Positions 8,506 through 13,356 of a DNA stretch of 13,356 bases are shown one piece after another. Position 1 is the stretch's first letter. Each line of letters opens with the position of its first letter. The DNA comes from Scleroderma bovista (taxonomy: Eukaryota > Basidiomycota > Agaricomycetes > Boletales > Sclerodermataceae), in the NCBI GenBank assembly GCA_037178675.1, contig JAYMGJ010000724.1, positions 1 through 13,356 of the forward strand, read 5' to 3'. A program made the position numbers and the translations under genes. The notes beneath the pieces are model-generated. The model had not been told where the DNA came from. It did no database searches and was given only the letters and a program-made list of their open reading frames with translations.

Positions 8506-8760
8506 TCACATGCCTGATAGCTTAAGAAATGGCAGGGCTATTCAAGAAATTGAAATGCCAGCACTGGGTGCCTAACAATGACATTTGGGTGCTAAAATCA
8601 TTTCTTCTCTTCTTTCCTTCATTTCTCCATCAATTCTTCTTCTTCTTGGTGGTTCTTGTGCGAGTGATGACTACTAGACATTGGCAGTCACCTCTTGCAT
8701 CAGAATAGTCTTGTGTGATAGATGGCTATGATGAGGCTCCGTCATGCTCATTCTTCACAT
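8378..8760 (+). repeat. Left inverted arm
   Basis: Imperfect inverted copy of 10660-11122. It includes a C-terminal-like peptide frame (8377-8505), a GCACTGGGTGC hairpin near 8561, a TTCTTC tract near 8640 and the 27 bp exact match at 8710-8736. It carries 45 bp (about 8427-8471) absent from the right arm and lacks a segment of about 85 bp present in the right arm (near 10810-10895). Confidence 0.75.
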
Positions 8761-8865
8761 CCAGATCATTCAATATTGACATTATCTTCCATGTTCACTG
8801 TACCAAACCTGTTTGGTGTGTGAGACCACAACAATGTATCTCAATTTCAAGGCCAGGTCAGCAAT

Positions 8866-9186
8866 ATGAGTCAAGAAGCCAAGTCGATGCTAGCATCATC
8901 ATCATCTTCTAAGACTATGTGGTACATTGCAAAGATGGAGCTTATTCTGAAGGACCAGGAGCTTGAGTTCAAGAAGGAGCAACTCAAGATACAATCAAAA
9001 GATATGGAGGTTAAGCACCATCAGGAGCAGGAGCTCAAGAAGCTCTACATTGAGCTGAAGAATGCCGAAGAAAATGGCTTCAAGAGGGAGGCCGAAATTC
9101 TTTGGCTTAAAATCCAGCTTGCTGAGCTCATGAAGAGCAACATCAGCTCAGGCTCCTCATCAACTTCCTTCAATACCCCTGCTTAG
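8866..9186 (+). CDS. Coiled-coil protein, probably the C-terminal part of a Harbinger Myb-like partner
   Basis: A 106-codon frame from ATG 8866 to TAG. A Ser-rich start (SMLASSSSSKT) is followed from about residue 20 to 90 by a long charged helix dense in Glu, Lys and Leu (for example LILKDQELEFKKEQLKIQSK), then a Ser-rich tail. This matches the coiled-coil tail of the Myb/SANT-like DNA-binding protein that PIF/Harbinger elements encode beside their transposase. That partner helps the transposase bind transposon ends and enter the nucleus (family knowledge). The DNA-binding domain is absent; arm sequence lies where it would be. It may therefore be a truncated, possibly non-functional remnant, or an unrelated small coiled-coil protein. 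Confidence 0.5.
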   Translation: MSQEAKSMLASSSSSKTMWYIAKMELILKDQELEFKKEQLKIQSKDMEVKHHQEQELKKLYIELKNAEENGFKREAEILWLKIQLAELMKSNISSGSSSTSFNTPA

Positions 9187-10201
9187 GCCCGGCCTTCTGG
9201 TGTCCTGCTTGTATCTTTTGTCTCAACTTGTCTTGGCCCATCTTACCTTCTTACCCTCTTGTTGTATCATGTTCTGGTGCCAGTGTGTCTTGTGACTTTT
9301 AAGTATGCATTCATGACATTTTGTATTGCTTCTCTGTCCCCCCCTTCACTTACTGATCAGTACAGTATCCAGATCCAATGTAGCACTTGTTTGGTCTGCA
9401 GAATGTGCACTGCGATGCAAGTGTCAGCTCCAAGATCAACCCTTTCACTCAGATTGCAATTGCAGATCCCCCCTCTCCCCACTGATGTTTACTCCTACAG
9501 TTTGATAAATCCAACTTATATCCCCCCAGGGCATTGTCCAACTTGTGGAAGTCCTTGTGTGCTTGTTATTTTCCATTTCTCCTTACTGATACATTCACCT
9601 AATCCACACACAGGCAATAGAAATTTCAACTTCTTTTATCAAACAATTTTACTCATCAATTCTCACCCATTTGTTACTTATTTTCAGTGTGGTGTATACT
9701 CAAGCCTGTTCACCTGATCTGCACTCATGTTATTTGCATGCAGGCAATGGGAGTCACTCGTCTGAATGTTAGACACCTTTGAAGCAAACACATGACCCCT
9801 CCATTCAGACCAGTGCCCTTGCTCACTGCCTCCTCCCTATTACTACACCATATCTGCATGCTCACACTCGTCTCCCTCATCCTTGTGACTTTCTCTCCTT
9901 GCTAACACCACATCATGTCAGGCAGACCTCCCAGCCACATTCTGACCAATAGGCTTCCCTTGCCGAGGCCTCTTGCTGGGACAGCAACAAAATGTCCACC
10001 CTTAGGCTTAACATATACATCTATGACTATTGCACCAAGCATGGATTCTCTAACGCTGTGCAGGAACTTCAATATGATGCAGATATATCTCCAGATTCCT
10101 ATCCTCCGATCAATGCAAAATGGGGCCTGCTATTCAAGTCCATCATCCCTCTTGCTGTCCCCCCCCCCTCTCCTTGACCTCCACATTTAATAGGTACACT
10201 C
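9187..10201. other. Interior of the Harbinger-like element without supported genes
   Basis: About 1 kb between the convergent coding remnants. It is pyrimidine-rich on the plus strand and holds open frames (9259-9717, 9915-10190) with low-complexity Pro/Leu/Ser content and no recognisable motif. It probably contains the 3' flanks of both genes and decayed sequence. Confidence 0.4.
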
Positions 10202-10525
10202 TCATCCAAGAAATTGGAACAGTTGGTCTAAGAACTTCATCTGAAACTGCTGACCTGGTGTTCCAACAGCTTCCGCAACTGCAACTGCATCATCATCATC
10301 ATCCATGCCTTCTCCCTCCCTCATTGCCCACTTGCTTGAAGGGTCAACAATACTGCCCATTTCCTCTTCAAAATGGATGATCATGTTGTGAAAAATGATA
10401 CAGCAAATCACCCAGTACACTGCCACTTTAATGTTCTTTTCATTCTGGATCCTCAAGTGCAGCTTGCAGAGGCTTTGGAATCAGCCCTTCAATGCAGCAA
10501 ATGCATGTTCAACATGCATGTGGTG
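10200..10525 (-). pseudogene. PIF/Harbinger (HARBI1-like) DDE transposase, C-terminal fragment with stops
   Basis: On the minus strand the frame reads HHMHVEHAFAALKG, stop, FQSLCKLHLRIQNEKNIK and then VAVYWVICCIIFHNMIIHFE, ending at TGA 10200-10202. EHAF.ALKG.FQSL followed by an ILHNM-type motif is the hallmark C-terminal part of the Harbinger DDE_4 nuclease domain, including its last acidic catalytic region. TGA at 10481-10483 stands where the family has arginine (G-R-F), consistent with CGA to TGA. Another TGA lies at 10526-10528. After the motif comes an acidic tail with five Asp residues encoded by an ATC microsatellite near 10290. The N-terminal two thirds cannot be followed. Confidence 0.7.
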
Positions 10526-10659
10526 TCATGCACCAAACATGTTTGGTACTGTGGACATGGAGAAAGTTAGCTGATGAAACTAATGCAAAGAACGCACACA
10601 AGATCTGTTGAAAGATTGCCTTGACTTGAGGAATACAGACAGTCCTCGCTATCCATATC

Positions 10660-11122
10660 ACACAAAGTCAAGACTATCCTTATGCAAAGAATGAGTACAA
10701 TCCTCATCATAGCCATCTATCACACAAGAATGACTATCCTGGAGCAAGAGATGAATGCCAACATCTGGCAGTCATCCCTTGCACAAGAACTGCCAAGAAC
10801 TGCCAAGAAGCAGAAGAATCCAAGGAATGATGATCATTTCAGTAGGAGAGAGGAATGCAGGCTATTGCAGTCCAACTCCCATACCAGAACAACCAAAGAA
10901 GAAGAAGAAGAAATGATGGAGAAATGATGGAGAAAAAGAAGAATCATTTTTATTGCCCAAATGTCAAATTTAGGCACCCAGTGCCAGCATTCCGATTTTT
11001 TGAATAGCTCTGCCATTTTTGAAGCTATCAGGCATGTGACTATACCATCATGGAGACTAGACCATGGTCTAATATTCCACTCACAATCCAGACACCCGCT
11101 TCATCAGTCACTATGGAGTCCA
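10660..11122 (-). repeat. Right inverted arm
   Basis: Imperfect inverted partner of 8378-8760. It contains a perfect hairpin GGCAC-CCA-GTGCC at 10973-10985, a GAAGAAGAAG tract near 10897, a duplicated AATGATGGAGAA near 10910, and the peptide-coding end at 11040-11165 on the minus strand. Confidence 0.75.
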
Positions 11123-11165
11123 CATTTTCTCTGGAACATTTCTCCACTATTGCAGCAGACCTCAA
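11040..11165 (-). pseudogene. Peptide-coding end in right arm, partner of the left-arm peptide
   Basis: Open between the stop at 11166-11168 and TAG at 11040-11042. It encodes VEKCSRENVDSIVTDEAGVW and continues to MMV. It is recognised only by similarity to the left-arm frame; no family is known. Reading direction is inward in both arms. Confidence 0.3.
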
Positions 11166-12533
11166 CTATGTCCTGCTCTTGGGACAGCCTCTCCCTGAGC
11201 TTCTGTGTACTGCCTGGTACATATCCTCCCAGCCTGCTCCCTCAGTCCCTCTTGTTCTCAGTCAGTGCATTCTCCTCATCAGTCCTGCATCACGCATGTA
11301 CTTTGGTCATCTCAAGTCTATTGTTAGACTTGAAAATTCATACATGGTCATCTCTGTGTCTCCTGAGTCCTCTGCATATGGTCCTTTCATCCCAGAGTCC
11401 TGTCACATCCATCTTCCTCTGTCATTCATCTTACTTCCTTGGACACATCGAATCTGCTACTCATGTTTCACTTCCCTGCTATCCTGCTGAAAAGACAACA
11501 ATGTGATTGGGTGGCTACTACCTCAGATGAGGTGCATTCGACCCAGGGACTTCTGGAGGTCTGGCAAGGCTCCCAGGGACTAAGGAGACTAGGAAATCTA
11601 GAGAGTGGAAGGGTGATTCAGTCACTCCATGACTGAGCTCAAAGATGTACAGTGAAGAGAGAGTTGTTGCTTAGTAAGCTAGGTACAAGCCTACATAGCT
11701 AAGGTAAAGAGTCCAGTATCAGTACTACCAATTCTATATACCTAGAGACAGGACTGTCTCTACACCACAACAAACACAAATGAAACAGTGCTCTAGAACC
11801 CTTCTTAGGAGCCCTTATAGAGTACAGAACCTTCCCCTTACTTCTCAAGGGAAGACTGCACTTCAGGAGGACCAATTTTCGCATTTTTGTCCTACAGAAG
11901 CTCAATCCAACAGATTTGTGACACTCTGTGACCAGCTGTGACTCTACTTCACATTTCAGGCCCCCTGACACTGCTCTTCTGGTAGGATCAATTCTTTTAT
12001 TATCCCCCAGCCACTCCCATCAGTGGCACTGCTTCAGAAGCTCATCTCCAGATCTAAAATTCAATCAATCACAGGTTGTGCTTCCCTTCTGTCTGAGTCA
12101 CACAGAGTCACACTGGCTCACTCTGGCTTACTCTGCTGTGCATTATTCATCCCCTCTTGGTATTACTAATCTCCATTATCCCCCTTATCAATCACTTACC
12201 AATCATCCTACAAATCATGCTTATTATGCTGCTTATCAATTCATGACTTATGCCCTATGATTCATATGCATTATGTCATCGCATATGCTCATTTACCTTC
12301 GATCTACTCATCCCATGCTTCCCCCCCTCTCTTTTGGGCCCCATGCAATGATTTTTCCATATTCTTGGTTGTGCACCCCTTTTTACCTATGTTTTTGCTC
12401 ATTCCCTTGGCTCAGCACCTTGTTTAGGCTCTCCCAATCGATGACTCAGTCGGATTGCACTGCTTATCAATTGCTTACCAATCTCTTACCAAGCACTTAG
12501 TCATTTGTGCTTATAGGGCCACAGTCCCTCCTG
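11123..12533. other. Long stretch without supported genes
   Basis: About 1.4 kb. Plus-strand frames such as 11050-11490 and 11928-12260 are rich in Ser, Pro and Leu, overlap repeats and show no domain. The last 350 bp carry six copies of TTAYCAAT or a one-base variant (12185, 12196, 12233, 12464, 12475 and 12486), which may be part of an LTR U3-like region upstream of the TATA box at 12534. Confidence 0.4.
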
Positions 12534-12588
12534 TATATAAACCAGCAGCCAAAGGCTGCCAGGAAGTGTCTGCTTCCCCCTCAATAAA
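12534..12588 (+). promoter_or_regulatory. TATA box and nearby AATAAA signal, LTR-like
   Basis: TATATAA (12534-12540) is followed by a GCAGCC-AAA-GGCTGC hairpin near 12544-12558 and AATAAA at 12583-12588. A promoter and a polyadenylation signal only about 45 bp apart are typical of a retrotransposon LTR, where transcripts start and end in the same R region. No TG...CA LTR ends could be fixed, so this remains a suggestion. Confidence 0.45.
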
Positions 12589-12603
12589 GCAACCACATTC
12601 ACT

Positions 12604-12657
12604 CTCCCTCACTGTCTATAAGCTCCCTCACTGTCTATAAGCTCCCTCACTGTCTTT
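12604..12657 (+). repeat. 19 bp minisatellite, 2.8 copies
   Basis: CTCCCTCACTGTCTATAAG occurs twice exactly at 12604-12622 and 12623-12641. A third copy, diverging after CTGTCT, runs straight into the second copy of the long direct repeat. Confidence 0.9.
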
Positions 12658-12967
12658 GGACTTGTAGGTCACTCAGTGCTGGCCTAAAGCTCCTCTATTG
12701 TTGTTTATCAGATATATCTTGTATCTGATCAGTTATCTAGGCTCAAGCGCAGTCTAGCTCATCTATCCACTCCATCCCATCACTATCCATTGCATTCTTG
12801 AAGCAGGAATCATCCCCTTGCTTCCCTGTTGTTTCATTACTGCTGTTACACCCCTATTGTCAATCTATCATCGCTGCTCAACTTCAGGACTCTTCCTAAC
12901 CACTGTGGTAGGCTGAAGAGGAGTCAATACCATCCCCAGTTGCATATATTCCCCATCAGAATCCCTT
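12654..12967 (+). repeat. Long direct repeat, copy 2
   Basis: Direct partner of 8061-8374, 4.6 kb downstream. It follows the TATA/AATAAA block and the 19 bp minisatellite, neither of which precedes copy 1. On the minus strand it holds an open frame continuing to 13173, without a recognised domain. Confidence 0.85.
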
Positions 12968-13013
12968 CCCTTCCCTTTTGCACCTTGCCTAAAGGTGTGC
13001 AGCACATCCCCAG

Positions 13014-13293
13014 TGTTGAACTGAGACAACCCTAAGGGCAAACAACCCAAAGAACTACCACACAGAACTCTAAGGAGGAATAGGACTGAGGTCTTAGAGC
13101 AAAAACCCAAAGAGAGCTCAAATGGAGAGCCTCTGGGTGCTGCATTGAGCAGTATATATACTAGAGGCCTCAAGGCTACAGCATGTACTCTAGGGCAGGT
13201 CTATGACATCACTGTGGAGCTAAAGCTATGCTAATGACATCAAGGGATGCCGCATGTATAACATGAGGCTAAGGTCTAGGCAGACTACCAACA
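13014..13293. repeat. Possible Copia-type LTR (TGTTG...CAACA)
   Basis: A 280 bp block starting TGTTGAACTGAG and ending CTACCAACA, so 5 bp inverted ends TGTTG/CAACA of the kind usual in Copia LTRs. A central palindromic TATA element AGTATATATACT lies near 13151-13162. The flanking 5 bp (CCCAG and AGATG) do not match, so it is not a clean solo LTR. It could be one LTR of an element continuing outside or decayed here. Orientation is undecided. Confidence 0.4.
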
Positions 13294-13356
13294 AGATGCA
13301 GTAGATAAGATACTATGCTATGATAAGACAAAATGTCATCTAATCACACATTAGAT
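13294..13356. other. Window end, unassigned
   Basis: Sixty-three AT-rich bases with no feature that I can support. Confidence 0.3.

Larger units (their letters stand above)
8378..11122. mobile_element. PIF/Harbinger-like element relict with long inverted arms
   Basis: The outermost bases are a perfect 15 bp inverted match (8378-8392 TGGACTCCATAGTGA and its complement at 11108-11122). The arms stay similar inwards to about 8760 and 10660, with further patches near 8795 and 10540. Exact matches include 18 bp (8506-8523 with 11022-11039) and 27 bp (8710-8736 with 10702-10728). Inside are a plus-strand coiled-coil protein and a minus-strand DDE C-terminus, the two-gene content expected of PIF/Harbinger transposons. 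The 3 bp next to each arm (CTA and CAT) do not match, so the ends are tentative and no target duplication is shown. Confidence 0.6.

Noticed and set aside
9259..9717. Plus-strand frame of 152 codons after the coiled-coil gene
   Set aside because: Low-complexity Leu/Ser/Thr/Pro composition, no motif, and no clear exon signals. It may be a chance frame in pyrimidine-rich DNA.
10961..11506. Plus-strand frame of 181 codons
   Set aside because: It starts in the inverted arm, antisense to the inward-reading peptide frame, and then runs through pyrimidine-rich DNA. No domain is recognisable.
11519..11560. TTCGACCC-like stretch suggesting a tRNA T-loop
   Set aside because: No acceptor stem, D-arm or anticodon arm could be paired around it.

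Overview
This window looks like a transposon-filled piece of a filamentous basidiomycete (Agaricomycetes-type) genome. The genes are cut by short 45-63 bp introns with GTAAGT/GTATGT-like donors. The recognisable proteins belong to transposon families common in mushroom-forming fungi. Most of the window is AT-rich, CpG-poor and full of repeats. I see no convincing host housekeeping gene, rRNA, tRNA, CRISPR array or bacterial-type signal. The organism assignment is inference from gene style and protein families; no search was run.

Layout. (1) 1-964, minus strand: a Tc1/mariner (IS630) transposase with two introns, an intact DD34E triad and no internal stop; it runs off the left edge. (2) 1036-4497, minus strand: a large multi-exon transposase-like gene of a widespread basidiomycete family, probably CACTA/Tnp2-related. 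Nine introns can still be placed and leave a reading frame divisible by three, but five in-frame stops interrupt it and its 3' end is cut short next to the Tc1/mariner element. (3) 4719-5357, plus strand: an unrecognised reading frame, divergent from the transposase. (4) About 5930-7690: a decayed tandem array of a roughly 168 bp unit, followed directly by (5) 7705-7885, thirteen copies of a 14 bp unit. (6) 8061-8374 and 12654-12967: one roughly 314 bp sequence present twice in direct orientation. (7) 8378-11122: a PIF/Harbinger-like relict bounded by long imperfect inverted repeats. It holds a coiled-coil protein on the plus strand and the C-terminal end of a broken DDE transposase on the minus strand. 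(8) 12534-12967: a TATA box, an AATAAA signal and a 19 bp minisatellite leading into the second copy of the direct repeat. (9) 13014-13293: a TGTTG...CAACA-bounded block with a central TATA box, resembling a Copia-type LTR.

How the parts relate. These are not a cooperating gene set. They are layers of elements of different age: an apparently intact, CpG-containing Tc1/mariner copy abutting a dead older transposase, then satellites and Harbinger/LTR-like fragments. At least two of the disabling stops fall where the family normally has arginine, which fits C-to-T change at a CpG in a CGA codon. The tandem arrays vary in the same CG/TG/CA way, so methylation-driven decay is a plausible common theme. 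The best candidates for something new are the paired satellites (5-7 kb) and the inverted-repeat Harbinger-like element.
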